Origin: Branchiostoma lanceolatum
Lineage: Eukaryota; Chordata; Leptocardii; Amphioxiformes; Branchiostomatidae
DNA length: 64,000 nt
Direction: 5' to 3'
NCBI RefSeq assembly: GCF_035083965.1
Contig: NC_089724.1
Location: 22,720,474 to 22,784,473 of the forward strand
Shown: piece after piece, positions 38,101-52,600 of the stretch
Numbering within the stretch: the first letter of the stretch is position 1
How the letters are laid out: the number at the start of each line of letters is the position of its first letter
Notes under the pieces: model-generated
Database searches by the model: none
What the model saw: only the letters and a program-made list of their open reading frames with translations
What the model was told of the DNA's origin: nothing
Program-made: the position numbers and the translations under genes

Positions 38101-41100
38101 GATATAGCTTGTAGTTGAAAGCAAAAAATGGTTTACATCTATTAGCTAAGGTTAAAAGTGCTCTTCCTACTGTAGTGTGTTAATTCCTGTCCCCACCATT
38201 GCCTACATGTAGGTGTGTGCCATTTAGAGACAGCTAACCTGGATGGGGAGACCAACCTGAAGACCAGGGAAACAGCACTTCCTCTGCAGGTTTGGAGTGC
38301 TTTGTCATGCTTTTAGGCAAACACTAGAAACAGACTCCTTCACACGATATTAATGGACAACAGTAACGTCAACTCTCACTCATGTAACTCTGCTTGTTAC
38401 CTGCTGTTGTGCTATGTATTAATGTATGTCTGAATAAAGATGAAAAAAAAACTCTGCTGGTTACCGTAAGACAGCCACATCAAAATGTTGTAAGTTTAAA
38501 GAGATCTACTGGTGAAGCATCAGTAATCCCAGAGATATGGACACTTCAGATATCCAAGTGCTCAAGACTTTCCTAGCATGATTTTTTAAAATCTTTATTT
38601 GGGTGTGCAGTAGACTTCTGGGAATTGACATTTTATGAACAATGGAATTGTGAGAGTTGACATTATACCACAATGCCCCAGTAACAGTTATGATATGATG
38701 TTTTGCATTTCCAGGAGGCTCCATCCTGGGAGGAGGGGGAGCATTTCTGGATCGAGTGTGGACGGCCAAGCAGTGACGTGTACAAGTTTAACGGCAGGAT
38801 GTGAGGGACTCTTATTTCTCTAAACATTTCTCAATAAGCAGCATGTATGCTTTAGTGTTTGTGCTCAACGCACTTCATGTACACAGGAACCTTTACATGT
38901 TACCAGTACTGCATCAAACTATCGCCGTACCTATGTTTTCAGAAAACATCACAAGACGGTGCTTCCATTGTCCAAGGCCCAACTGCTCCAAAGAGGCTGT
39001 GTCTTGAGGAACACTGACTTCATTGAAGGAATAGTGGTGTATGCTGGTATGTGATCAACTTTGAGGCCATCATAAGGTAGTTTCTAGCTTTGTAAACCCT
39101 CGATGATGGGAACAAATGAAGCAAGGAAATGCTCATCAGCTGTACAATTATAAATCTATTTTTATTTGCTGAAATGTACATGCTTTAAAAGTATGATTGA
39201 ATCTTTGGTTTTTGATCCTACATCAGAGGATGCCCGACCAGTTTTTCAGTAACTATCATTGTCATGTTTTTTTCACAACTAATATGACCCTCCTCTCCCA
39301 CCACCCAAGGCCCTGACACCAAGGCCATGCTGAACAACAGTGGTCCTCAGTACAAGCGGAGTAAACTGGAACGTCAGATGAACATTGACGTTGCGTTCTG
39401 TGCTGTCATCTTGGTCATCATGTGTGCGGCGGGGGGCATTGGTACGTATTGTCCACATGGTTTTTGTGATTCCAAGTACAAGTGCATACATTGCAAAAAG
39501 GAGGCTGCACTAGATTTTTAGTGTTTTTAGGAAATTATGCTGCAGTTACAGAGCTTTGTGATCTCCAGATTCTGTCTAATTCTAATTTTAACAGTTGCCT
39601 TTTTCTGTCTTGCATATCCTGTTCCTTGGCAGTGGTCTGTCTTGTTTGAATTCAATGAATTGCTTAATTTCTGTCTATGTAATACATAATCATAGGGAAA
39701 CTATTATAACAGAAGACCAAAAGAAGTGTTGCCTTTCCTGTTCCTAGGCAACGGTCTGTGGATCAACTGGTATCCCCAGGACAGCGCCCAGCTCTTCATC
39801 CCTCCCATAGAGGGACAGTCCGAAGGGCTGGACCCTGCGCTGGATGGTTTCATCCGCTTCTGGATGTACATCGTCATCTTCCAGGTAGGTCAGAACAGCG
39901 GATATGCCCTTCACTTATTTTTGTTTTTTTTTGTTTTGTTTTGTTTGTTTGTTTGTTTGTATTGCATACCCAGTAAACCGCCTCATGACACAACATATCG
40001 GGTTTGTACTGAAGAGTACAAGGTGCATATCTGGACAGATTTATTTGATCTAAAAGTGTGGTGGGTTCTTTTACCTGCTGGGGGTGTGGCTGTCCTTAAA
40101 CATGGGGCCTCCATTTCACGTCCTATCCAAGGTAGTCGTCCCTAAACGCAGCTAGGTACTCATTTTGACCTGAATGAAGTGAGGAAATTTGTGCCTTTCC
40201 CAAGGGCACAACATCAATGAGACAAGTAAGGGGATCCCGGATTTGAACACAGAATGTCTGGGTTCTGGGCCACAGACCCTGCCACCGCGACACCACGTAT
40301 AACAAAACGTATGACAGAAAGTCCACCATAACTTTGGCCCCTCAAGGCTTAGATACTTATAATGAGTTACTTTTGATGAGTCGTGTTTAAGACCACACAA
40401 ACTTAATTTTATGTGTAACATCTGAAAAGACCTACAGCATGGCCAATTAGACTCTGAGCTTTCTAAGACCCAGAGGATTGGAAGGACGATGTTCTCAACT
40501 GACTAACCCTAAGACTCTGCGACCTTCATTCTGCTGTGATTTCATGATTTGTTGACTTCTTTTACAGGTAATCATCCCACTGTCCTTGTATGTGTCCATT
40601 GAGGTGATCAAGATGGGACAGGTGTATTTCATCCACCAAGACATACACCTGTATGACCACTCCTCAGGTCAGTACCTTACAGCTGCTGGGTGGACCAGGA
40701 AGTATCATGAGGGAAATGTGTGAAGATAAAGGAACCAAAATCAGAATCAACATGAAAGCGGACAGAAAAAATGCAAACAACATATGAAAAGTAATTGCAT
40801 GCAGTAGTATTCTGGAAAAAAAAGTTATGAACACAATCCTGCTTGGGCTGCTCCCAAGTATGACCCTGAGTTACACAGTCAGAATTTTCACCAATCCTTG
40901 AAGACTTTCATTATTTACAAACATGAGCATGCTGGACATTGTGTCATAAAAGTGACACAAATGACCAATAATGTATAATCACAGTTCTCACTTCAGTACT
41001 TCAGATTTTAAGACACTCAATGCCACAGATAGATTTGACTATATATTTAGATGCAACAGCTCATACAGTGTTGAAATAGGCAAATATATAAAAGATTGCT

Positions 41101-44100
41101 TTGTTTTTAGAAAAAAAAATGACACTCAAAATTAGCTCAACTTGAATCATGTAAAACCTTAGATAGTCATTTGGTTGTAGTGTATAGTTTTATTCCATAT
41201 ATTGTACTTATGTCTTGTTTTATGTTTACTGTTGTTGCCATACTTTGTACCTGCTACAATAGTCACGCAATTAAGTTCTTCTTCTTCATTTTATGATTAC
41301 CCTGTTGTAACACATAGTCAGGACTTGCATTGTAAAGGTTGGAAACCAGTCAGATTTGGTCAGCGCTGTCTCCAGGACCCATCCCTCCATGCTGGGATGG
41401 AAATTAGATTGTTGTAACGGACAAAAATTTCAACCCATCCATCCCCAAGATCTGCATCTAATTTTGTAAGCTTGAAATGACAGATTTTACAATGAAAATC
41501 ATTAATATGGGCTACCAAACAATGAGTAGGACAGAAAACAATTTAAAGCTGGAGACAGCCCTGGATTTTGTGCTGGACACAAAGTCATCAGTGGTATGGT
41601 TTCTATTTGTTTCTGTTGGAAACCAGCTGAGCTTATCAAGCTCATTTGCCTCTCCCCCAGACACGTCGCTGCAGTGTCGCGCCCTGAACATCACGGAGGA
41701 CCTGGGGCAGATCCAGTACGTGTTCACAGACAAGACAGGCACGCTGACGGAGAACATGATGGTGTTCCGCAGGTGTGCTGTTGGAGGGAAAGATTACGCA
41801 CACAACATCAAAGGTATTACCGGGTTGACGAAGAGACAGAGAATTTGTCTCGAAAGATCCCCAGAGCAATCTTTTTTATATTGTGTGTAATGATTAAATG
41901 TTTGTCAAAAGAATATCAAAGGTCAGTAGATACGTGTAGGTGACAGAAAATAGTGGTTTACCCCTATCTGTATCAGTTAATATCAAATTCTGCCCTAGTC
42001 AAACTGAATAGCAGCATAACACCAGTACATGGCAACAGTCAGTTATGTTACATTAAGGGAATTGTCTCACCTTCATATTTAACTTTTGTCTAGCATTATT
42101 CAAATTACATGTATATGAAAAGTGCACACTGTATTCCATGATACATGTACGAAACCCCTTTCTCATCATCATCAATCATACCCTTACAGTTGTGGAGCGT
42201 TTGCGTAGCTCAACCTCCAGCTCAGTTTTTATTTCATGGTTTCCATCAGGTCCTTTCATATCAGGTTTGTCTCACTTTCAATGAGTTACCCAAAGGTGAC
42301 GCAGGCGGCAAGGATTATCATTCATTGCTGCTGGCTTATAGAAAGAAGGAAGCTTTATAGTCCTAGATCTGTTCTAAAACGTATCAGACCAAACAAGTCT
42401 AAACTCGAAGCCTAACGTATAATTTGAAATGCCTTTATGTTCCAGATGAGATGAAGGGAGAGGAGGCACTCCGTAAAAGTATCGTCCATATCCCAGGACA
42501 GACAACCCAGGACTTCATCATGGTACTGAGGACTTCTTGTTCTGTTCTTCAATTTATTTGGAATCTTTCCAGTCTAGCAATTTCTATGAAGGAAGTAAGG
42601 GTTGTAAAGGGAGGTGTGACTGTGCAAAAAAGGTGTGCAGCAAACCTGAAGGAACACTTTAATCTGAACCAAGTTATAAATGGATTTTGAAGTCTTTTTT
42701 TGTGTGTTTGTGACTTATTTTTGGACCAGATCCAGGGATTTTAAAAGAATCTGCAACCACTGGCTGATTGGGCCAATTTCAACATTAAGCTTCCTTCAGA
42801 CAAAGACTTTTACAGTAATGTTAAACTTGTAAGCTCTGTGTTTATTCTAGGACCACCCTATGGTTCCTGAGCCAAATTCTATCCTCCAAGAAACTGTGGA
42901 GTCTGTATACACTGAAGCGCCTCCTAGTGGGGAGCAGGGCAACTACAGTGAACTGGAAGAGTTTTTCATGGTGCTGTGTGTCTGCAATACTGTCATGGTC
43001 ACAACAGGGCACCATGATCCACAGGTAAGCTCTGCGAGATATGAAATTGTTTGAATTGTGATGATGAGTGTAGTAGGGTTTTATTGCATGATAAAAGTAA
43101 AAGTAGCAACATGTGAGGATCAGATCACAATCAAAATGAAAGTCTTTTAAAAATTGATATAAAAAGGAGAGTTAAAGTTTTGTTTTGTTTTGCTGAAGAT
43201 TAACCTGAAAGTAATTTTCATTTTTCTCAAATTGACCTTACCAATTGTACTTCTATGTAGGAATCCATTGACCAGCAGGCAATTGGTGCTACCAGTGGGG
43301 CCCGATGGGATGTTTCCGGGGATAACATTGCTTTTGAACCTGAGACAGACAGCACTACTACTGGCAATACATCCCAAACCGCGCCCATTCAGTACGAGTC
43401 AGAGAGTCCAGACGAAGCTGCCTTGGTGTACGCTGCAGCAGCGTATGGCTACACCTTACTAGAGCGCACGCCTCGAAGTGTGAGGATTCGTAAACCAGAC
43501 CAAAGCGAGATCACCCTCGGAATCCTGAACATCCTCCATTTTGACTCCACAAGGAAGCGAATGTCTGTGATCGTGAGGTATCCTGAGAAGAATGAGATAG
43601 TGTTGTACTGCAAGGGAGCGGATGAGGCCATTTTTAGCCAACTGGATGCAAATGTTCAAGGTAGGTCTTCCATGTTCAACATGATAATACCATTCCTGCA
43701 TTTTTTTACTTTATTATTACTAATAGTTAATTTTGGCATTCAGTTTGGATAATGGCATGTAACGTCATGCCATCATTTTGGCTTTTATGTGTTCTTGCAT
43801 TAGTGTTTGTAAATTGGTCCTATAACACATGCTGTATTTGCTAGCAAACCTTGGCCCTTTAACTTCTCTAGTCTTGAACTTCTATAATTTGTGTACACAG
43901 GACAACAGGAGAAACAGCTGACTGTGGAGGGGCATCTGCTGAACTACTCCCAGGAGGGACTCAGGACTCTCTGTATGGCCAGGAAGGTACGTTTGGAGAT
44001 GAGTGCAACATTGCCACCTCCTTTTTAATTTATTACTCCTGAATTTTCTTTACAAGAGCAAATTTCCATGCAGCTTTGAAACTGATTTCCAATATCTTAC

Positions 44101-47100
44101 AAATTAAAATGGCTCCTCACACATACGCCTAACGGCCAAATACAAGCAATGCAACTACATGTATCTAATGAAGAGTTCATACAATCCTAATGGCTTCAAG
44201 TTTCAATTAACAATAGTTTTAGGTAAGAACAACTTTAATATAGATATTTTAATTCTGGATTACATTGACATATCATGATCATTATTGGCAGGTTATGACT
44301 GAGGCAGACTATCTGACTTGGCAAGGAGAGTACACCAAAGCTGCACAGCATTTGGAGGCTCGGGATGAGATGGTTTACATGTGTGCGTGCAGGCTGGAGC
44401 AGGGTCTCACACTGCTTGGTGCCACAGGTGGTCATGGTTTCTAAGTTTCAGTTGGATTTTAAGATACAATTTGATAACTCACAAGTTTTCCTCTTCTATG
44501 TTGTTGCTACTTTAAATCTTAAGGTTCAAGGTCTTGCTTTAGATTACTTAGTGTCAGAAAGCAAACCTTTTTGATTTTGAAGTGGTGATAAAACATGCAG
44601 AACTTTCAAGCCATTTGGCTATGAGAAGAAGGGGGCAAAAAAAGTTTGCATGGAGTTCTACATTCCATCAAAGAGCATGTATGTTCCTTATGTATTATTT
44701 CTGCCCTAACCTATTGTGCTTGATTACATATTTGACTGTAAGGGATTACAAGAGTATTTCCATCTTTGACGTGACAACTGTTTGGTGTTTATTTGTGCCA
44801 GGTGTGGAAGACAGACTGCAGGAGGGGGTACCTGACACCATCGCTGCACTCCGTCGGGCTGGACTGGGAGTGTGGATGCTTACAGGGGACAAACAAGTCA
44901 GTCTTACTCCTTCCTCTGACACTAGAATATTTTCTAAATCAGTTGCTTTCAGTAACATCATTTCTTCCTCAAAGGTTGAAGCAGTAAAGAAGTTACCTCA
45001 TGTTGTTATCTCATGACATGCTTTTCTTAAAGGTTGTGCAACATAGGGAAATCCCAGCTCTATACATTGTACAACCTCTCATATATATATGGCCTCCGTC
45101 GGTAAGTATTGACCATGGTAAAATCCTAATTCACAATAGCCCTACAGCATCGACTATGTCTTGTACATTGTATCAGAATGATACAGAAGCATTTGGATGT
45201 GGGTCCTCCCACTAGAATTAGAACAGTTTCTAACAGGTGATGCAACAGGTGCACATACCCCCCCCCCCCTTCTTAATGTTTGAGTCTCAAGGTGTTGCAC
45301 ATTCATACTTTCTGAGATTTTATGTTTTTACAATTGCTAGTAGATGACCACAAAACAGGTAGCAGCTCTTACATACAGTATTACTTCTTCACTGTTCTTC
45401 AGGAAACTGCCATCAACATCGGCTACTCCTGTCACCTGTTACAGAAGGGAGACAACGTCATCAGGTTCAACTGTCATGATGGAGTAAGTCGTGATCATTG
45501 TTGACAAGTTAAAGCCTTGCGGATGTATATGTATATATTTGAGAACTTGTGTACTTCCATGGATACCAATATACATGCACCTCTGCCAAATAAGTGTACC
45601 TTTACACAGAAAGGTCTGCACTTTGTATTGCAGAAGAGATTAAGAAGTTCTCCTTTCCATTCATAGCCCTTCATACTGATTCACTACTATTGTATTCAGG
45701 TGTTTGATTTCTACTCAACTTTTTAAAACAAAATAAATAAAAACCAATTAGATTTTCTTGGTGGAAAATTTTGTATTGTTTAATAAATCAATATCAAATA
45801 CAAATTGGCCAGAATGTTGCAAGAAGTTGAACCCAGTGTTTTCTTTCCATTTTAGAAGCTGATAGACCAGCAGCTGAAAGAGATCTGTCTCCAACTGGGC
45901 GCCTGTGGCTGTCAGCAGTGCCGCCCACAAACAGCCTCTTGCATGGAGAAACTACACAACTTCTGCTGCAGATGTGGTCACACAGTCGAAGCTTCAAACA
46001 CTTGCTTACGACAGCAGAGAAATGGTGCCGTTGATGCCAGTGAAGTAGGGTATGGTGCATCTCTTGACATTACCAAGAAGATACGAAGAGTAGTTCCAGC
46101 AGCATGGATTGGACCTGATGAAGATGTAAGACATATGCCGCCCAAACAGAACTCTGTCAAAACAACTAAGTCCTTCCAAGGAAATGCGTCATCGGGGGAT
46201 CCGTGCCTTGTTGTGGATGGACGTACACTTGCCCTGCTTCTTGAGGAGCAGAGAGCTGATTGGTTGCTGGCAGTGGCGCGGGAATGCAAGGCTGTCATTT
46301 GCTGTCGTGCCACGCCCCTGCAGAAGGCCAACATGCTGAAACTTGTCAGAGACAGGTGAGTGATGGACAGCTACACTTTGGGACAGCTCAAATGTATTGT
46401 GCTGAGGAGGGGGCAGGGAGTAAAATTAGCAATGCAAATGTTTAGAATAGTCAGTGCTGATTTTCTTTTGTTATTGATGTCCTTCTGTCAAGGCAGAAAT
46501 TATATTACTGGAATGTCTTTTGAAGATAATGTGGAAGGAAATTAGATTATTAGCATGATTACAGAGGGCTGAAAAGCAGTTTTTTTTTTAATTTTTGCAT
46601 ATCTGAAGCGTACATAGCTAGAGAGACTTCTCATGTCAAGTCAAGAGGTCACCTGAGAAACAAAGGTCATACCGTTTTCCCCAGACTACAGGTGATGACG
46701 CTGGCAGTGGGTGACGGTGCCAACGACGTAAGCATGCTGCAGGCAGCAGACATCGGGGTGGGCATCATGGGACAGGAGGGCATGCAGGCCGTCATGGCCA
46801 GCGACTTCTCCACGCCGCGCTTCTCGTTTCTACGGCGACTGCTGCTAGTGCACGGGCACTGGTGCTACTACAGGCTGGCAACTGTGGTGGCGTACTTCTT
46901 CTACAAAAATGCTGTAAGCCCAGCGTTTGTCATCTCTACTTTCATCATTAGTTATACATTTTTGGTTCATTATACTTCCAATTCTGGAAAGGTTTTCAGA
47001 CTGGATTGCTCCAGTTTGGTATTACTAATAGTTGTAGCAGAAACCTACACAGAGGAGATTTAATAAGTAGTTCTCCTAGATCCTCTAAAGTACATGTATG

Positions 47101-49653
47101 GGCTAGACAGATGTAAATGAAGCTGCTTAGGCTGTTCTTCCATTCGTGTCTAGAGAAGAAATATTCCACCTGTTATACCATTTTTCTAGTGAGACATTAA
47201 ATGCATTTACCACATGTATATGTCAGGTAGCACAAACTACATGTGTTAAGTGTTTTTTTTCCTTATTTTTTATTTTATTTTTCAGGCATTTGTGTTTGTC
47301 CTATTCTGGTACCAGCTGATGAATGGCTTCTCAGGCTCCGCACCTGGAGACCAGTACTACCTCCTCTTCTTCAACATCCTCTTCACATCAGCCCCGCAGG
47401 TCAGAGGTCAAAGTCATGCTCTAGAAAAATGGGTTTTACCTAAAATGGGTTTTACCTGGTCTCTCTGCTACGTATAGTGGTTCATCTATGCACCCTATGT
47501 GTGTTACTTACAGCAGAAAGAGTTTAATGTGGAAAGACAGTGGACATATACAATCATGTAAAATTAATTGGATTATCAGTAGTACATCCTATGAAACACC
47601 TTTTCAAATTCAGCCTTAAACAGATCCTGTGCAGCTCTTCCAAGTGATAGCTTAACAATTACCATATTCTTGTATGATATGTGGCTGCTAGAAGTAATTT
47701 TGATCTAGAATGAACACAGTTTTTCTACATGGCAAGACAAGTACCACTTTACCAAATGGAAAACTGCCTTCTTCAGCATACATGTACATCATGTACACTT
47801 GTACAGCCATGCTCAGTACACAAACAAACAAATATGTTTGCAGTGCTTGCATATGACAGTTTTCTTCTTTCATATGATTCAATATCCTGGCTTCAAATGT
47901 TGAAAGATTATTGTATGATTTTGCAACTAATAGATTTTGTAATTGCTTGCATCTCTCCTAACAGATCGTTCTGGGTGTCCTGGACCAGAATCTCCCAGAT
48001 GACGCCCTCAGCGCCTTCCCTGAGCTCTACGCTGTCGGGAGGGAGAGCCGCACCTACCGCAGGGAACACTTCTGGTGGAACATCTGTGATGCACTGTACC
48101 AGAGTGCTGTCATGTTCTTCATCCCATATGGGGTATGTTTACATGTCAGCTGTTTCATTTTTTAAAAGAAGAACATGTATGTAAAAAATAAGTCTGCTTC
48201 TGTCAGTATTCTGTTGTCGTTTCACTCTGTCTATTACAGTTTGTATGGCACTTTCCAGTAATACTGCATGTACATGTAGCAGCTTTACCATGTATTCAAA
48301 CGTTGTAATGATTTTTGTTTATTTCACCAGGCCTATGCGGATAGTGACGTGGGGATCTGGGAGTTTGGCATTACAGTGATGGGTGTTGCACTCGTGGTCA
48401 CTCTGGCCCATCTGGCCATACAGATCAAATGTTGGGTAAGGAAGTTACTTCAAATTTACACTGCAGCATTGTATTCCAACATTGTATGGCAGTGATTTGA
48501 ACATTAAGGTGCCATAATTCTGTCTAGTGTTTGTCATTCCGTTGTGCTGCTTGTGAAAGACAAGAATTTTCAAGTGTAAAAAATTGATATAAATCAAAGT
48601 CTGTTGAATTTCCAGACATACCCCCATGTGCTGATATTTCTGGCGAGTCTACTACTGTATCTGATCTTCAGTTTGGTTTACTCTGCGGCCTGTGTCACCT
48701 GTAACCCCTTGGGGAACCCCTACTGGCTGTTCCAACATACCATCAGCACCCCAGAGCACTGGGGGCTGTTGATTTTGACCACTGTTATAGCCCTGTTTCC
48801 AAGGTAAGTCTTCATATCAGAAGTCCTATTCTCCCAGTTCACACTCCTTGTAGTTACTACTGATTATTGCGCTGTTCGGTATCTGAATTTTCTGCCATAC
48901 ATGTTCTTAATTGTATCTAGTAGCCAGTAGTATTCTCTTAAGACTTATGTTTTGGTTGTCTGCATGAAGACTAATCAGGATCTTGTTGTATATCAGTTGT
49001 CAATCTCATGAACCTCAAGAGTAAACCCAAACCCCAGCAACCATCCCTGTCATCATCATCATCATCTATTGGGTTCTGCATCTGCCACACTTGCTTACAT
49101 TGCACCACTGTTAAGCTAGTTGCACTGTGCCATTCAATATTTTGTATATCATCTTTGCCATCACACTAAATTGTGCCATTTACAGTTGTTCTCACTACAC
49201 TGTCAGCTGTGCCATTTATGCCGGACAATCTTCACTCGACACAATGAAAGTGCCATTTTTAATTGACAATCTTCTTTACACTGAAAGTGCCATTCACACG
49301 TGTGCACCAGAAGTGCATGTGGATCATTTTTACTATCACTTATTGCCACTAATGTCACATAGGTTACTGCGTCACTCAGACTTGTAAAAAGTACTTAGTC
49401 GAGCTCCTCATACTGAAGATATACGGAGATCGTCCTTACCCCACTTGTTTCCACTACATGTAAAGCACACTCAACATGTTCACACCTCACATTTATAGAT
49501 ACCCCCCCTTGTTTCTCCCCCAGATTCCTATTTCAGTATGTTCAGAGTGTTCTGTTCCCGACAAGAGTTGATCGGGCTCGTCTCTTCACCACGCGTCCTT
49601 ATGGGGACGAGCGCAGCAGCACTTCCACAGCAACTTCCTTCGTTATAAGTTAA
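35116..49653 (+). CDS. ATP10: Phospholipid-transporting P4-ATPase, class V (ATP10 family)
   Basis: Twenty-five exons fit in phase: 35116-35303, 36491-36638, 36888-37030, 37424-37545, 38213-38289, 38715-38800, 38943-39046, 39310-39441, 39748-39884, 40568-40667, 41661-41813, 42446-42522, 42851-43024, 43261-43660, 43901-43986, 44292-44427, 44802-44896, 45403-45483, 45856-46355, 46685-46913, 47286-47399, 47965-48132, 48331-48435, 48616-48803, 49524-49653. They give nearly 1,290 residues. Landmarks: [18 protein letters not shown] before M1, LDGETNLK (actuator), [18 protein letters not shown] (class V signature), DKTGTLTEN (phosphorylated Asp), [12 protein letters not shown] and KGAD (nucleotide domain), [19 protein letters not shown]. 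The protein flips lipids across the plasma or endosomal membrane, normally with a CDC50 partner. The C-terminus is short, ending TSFVIS. The true start may lie upstream. Which vertebrate ATP10 copy it resembles most is not decided. Confidence 0.95.
35375..35385. repeat. Micro-insertion, copy 6 (11 bp)
   Basis: CAAGGAGGTTG is flanked by an exact 7-bp repeat CTTTATA at 35368-35374 and 35386-35392. It lies in an ATP10 intron. Confidence 0.75.
36659..36706 (+). repeat. 24-bp tandem duplication
   Basis: Two identical adjacent units, each containing ACTACCACACATACATGTGG, lie just after the 5' splice site of exon 36491-36638. Confidence 0.9.
37546..37707 (+). repeat. 22-bp tandem repeat that copies a 5' splice site
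   Basis: Seven full units and one partial unit of 22 bp begin at 37546, 37568, 37590, 37612, 37634, 37656, 37678 and 37700. The first unit starts exactly at the exon boundary (ACAG-GTAGG), and every later unit repeats CACAG-GTAGG. Confidence 0.95.
40095..40305 (-). mobile_element. tRNA-derived SINE in an ATP10 intron
   Basis: Read on the minus strand, the head shows an A-box-like TGGTGTCGCGGTGGCAGGG and a B-box-like TGTTCAAATCCGGG. The body contains the hairpin GTGCCCTTGGGAAAGGCAC followed by CCTCACTTCATTCAGGT, a body segment seen in many animal SINEs. Its ends and target duplication are not clear. Confidence 0.65.
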
Positions 49654-52600
49654 GGGAGTTTCCAGTTTGATCATTTTGGATATATGTTTGCAGAAGTTAC
49701 CTCATAAGGGGACAAATATATTGGTGTTCTATTACTGTGTGTAAACTGGGACTTTACTGATAGACAACCACTATGCTTTTTTTACATGTACATACATGTA
49801 TATATAGTTTGAATTTATGGTTTTTGAAACACATTACACTTTTGATAAGAAGACGTACATGTGTAAGTTTTGTAGAGAGCTCTATTTTTAACTTACAGGT
49901 GTTAATGAGATATTACTGGGACAGAGTGACCAGTATTTACATTCAGGTTCTGGTCTGTTGTTCACAACTGCACACCAAAGTGGAAAGATTGCCAACATAG
50001 TTGCAATTCTATGTAGAAAATAGATGTTTGTTTATGTATGTACTAAAAGTAGACAAAACCTGCACAGCTTCTTTTCTATACCTGCAATATTAATACAAAA
50101 GAACTGGGCCTTCTTCTTCAAAAGATGCAATATGTCATTAAGAAAGCTGCATGTGTTGACTGGGAATGGAACAGGAGCAATTTTGAGTTTGCATAGTAGA
50201 AATGTTAAGTTTCAGTGTGTGTTTTGTTTCATTCAGTGTTTTTTGTTCTAGTGTGTGTTTTGATGTCCACAAATCTGTATCTGTGGGGCTTCGCTTTTGA
50301 AAGCCGTTTTCAGGGGTTTGCTGCTAAATGTAGTTGTACACTGTACATGTGCAACAGCTACTACGTGTATAAAGTCTGTAGTTACTACCTGTATAAAACA
50401 ATTTATCATAGAGCAATAATCCCATATGCTGCTATGAGGCGGAAGCCATGTGTACCATGTACATGTAGCTGCGTAACAAATTAACAAGGGGACAGTGAAT
50501 TTCCTCAGTGAAAGTGCGCCTTTTCAGTCCAGCACATTCTGAAAGTTCAGTCATTGGGCACAATTGTTCTGCTCTTACCTGTTGCCATGAGATTAGTCCC
50601 TCCTGACACCAGCACTGATGTTCTACAAGTTGTCAACACTAATTCACTACAGATACATGTATCTGTTATCATGAAGCCAGTCTTCCTTCTGTCATCAGCA
50701 CTAGTATGGTAGAAGTTGACATGACACCAGTTTTGGATTTACTTTGTTTTACATGCCACTGAATTATAGTCAGGTGTGACCACTCGAAGGCATGACTTGA
50801 AGAAAATGGTCATATTAGACAGGTGGCCTCCATAGGCAAGATTCTTTATGTATGTGTCAATGGGAAAATTATCTAAGGGACCGCCAAAAACTGCTCACAA
50901 TGGTCGGGTGGTGCTTATTCAGAGGCAGTCTCTAGTACAGGTTTGACAATCATGAATGTAAATATAGAATACAACACAGTGTATTCCAACGTTCTACACA
51001 TTGCCATAACAAAACTGACCTAGTCCCATGCCTTCCATCAACACTCACTGACGTGATAGCAGTGTTGTGCACTTGTTGCCATGACAGCAGACTTCTCCAT
51101 GTGTTGCCATGATGCCATCGTTGTCCACATACTGCAGTACATACTGCACTATGACACCACAGTTGTCTACTTGCCACACTATCAGTCCATCTGTTGCCAT
51201 AATGTTATTCACTGCTCTACCACCAAAGCCTGAATATAATAATTTCGAAGGACAGTGAGTTGTTATGCAGAACCAGGAATGACGTGTGGAGGAAGGTTTT
51301 GTGAAAACAAAGATAAATAAACAGTGCACCCAGAGGATAAATATCAGTATGGATGTGTACAACAAAATTGGCACATGTACCATGTTACATTAGGGGAGAG
51401 AGATGTTGATGTACAAACCAAAAATCACCTCCCAGAAAAGAATCACACCCTCCTTCCCCAGAGCAGTCCTTACTGCTCCATCTCTCCTATGGCCATTTTC
51501 CTAGTTGAGCAAACAAGTCATCCTTGATACAAAGATAATTTTGGTGATGTCTTTTGCCAAATTTGATGAAGTAATTGCTAACCTGTGGTATCTGCCACAG
51601 ACTATGGAAACTACTGAAATTGAATTGACCAATAGCTTTCCTATGTAAACCAACAAATACAACAAAGTTGTGCCTTTGTACTTCACTTGAGGAGTACCTG
51701 TGATTTGTGCAGTGAATCTTTTTTTTAGTGCAAGGCAAGTATGAACGCGTATGGTACCAAATGTAATTATGTCTCTTTAGGTAAATTTGCACAATGTTAC
51801 GGTTAATATTTGCACCAGTTCACTATTTAGTATTTTGTTAATACTTGGTAATTAGAATTTGTTATTCTAAGGTGAAGAGAAGAAAATTCCTTTTCTGCAG
51901 TGCAAGTGTCATTAAGACAAAGTCTTTGAAGTCACACTGATTTGTTTAGGTTTTTTTCTGAAGAATGTTGCACAATAGAGAGAAAATAGAACAGTTTCAA
52001 ACAGTCTTTGTTGTAGAAACCAGGAATGGTAGGCAATTCGGAATCAATTGTAGTTTTAACAAGTTAACTATCTCTGAGAAACAACCAATAATTGAACTGG
52101 TGTCATACATGTTGTATATTTTAGCGTGCTGAGTAGTGAGTAATGTTTATCTATAAAACATTATCGATCCAGAGGCAGCATTCTAACATTGGTTTTGAAG
52201 AAACCTAATTATAGTTATCTTCAACTGAATACAAGATGCATACTGTAGCACATCTATTTTACTGCAGTTAGTAATGACTAGAGAAATGTGAACAGGTTTT
52301 GACTGTTACATTTGTAGAGAAATGTGAACATGTTTTGACTTACAGTTGTAGCGAAATGCGACCAGGTTTTGACTGTTAGTTGTCAGTGGAACAATGACAC
52401 AAATACATTAAACCCCAGATCAATATCTTCAGTAAAAGTGTTTGCCGTCCTTCTTTGTGCAGCTGTTGCAATACATACATGCACATTTATCATAGTATAG
52501 TGTCTTCTTTATCTCTAATATTAGCTTGTAATATACCTCAATAGTTTTTGTCAGTGCCAAAAAGAAGTAGCTCAACACTTTTAATTCCACCTGCTCAGGT

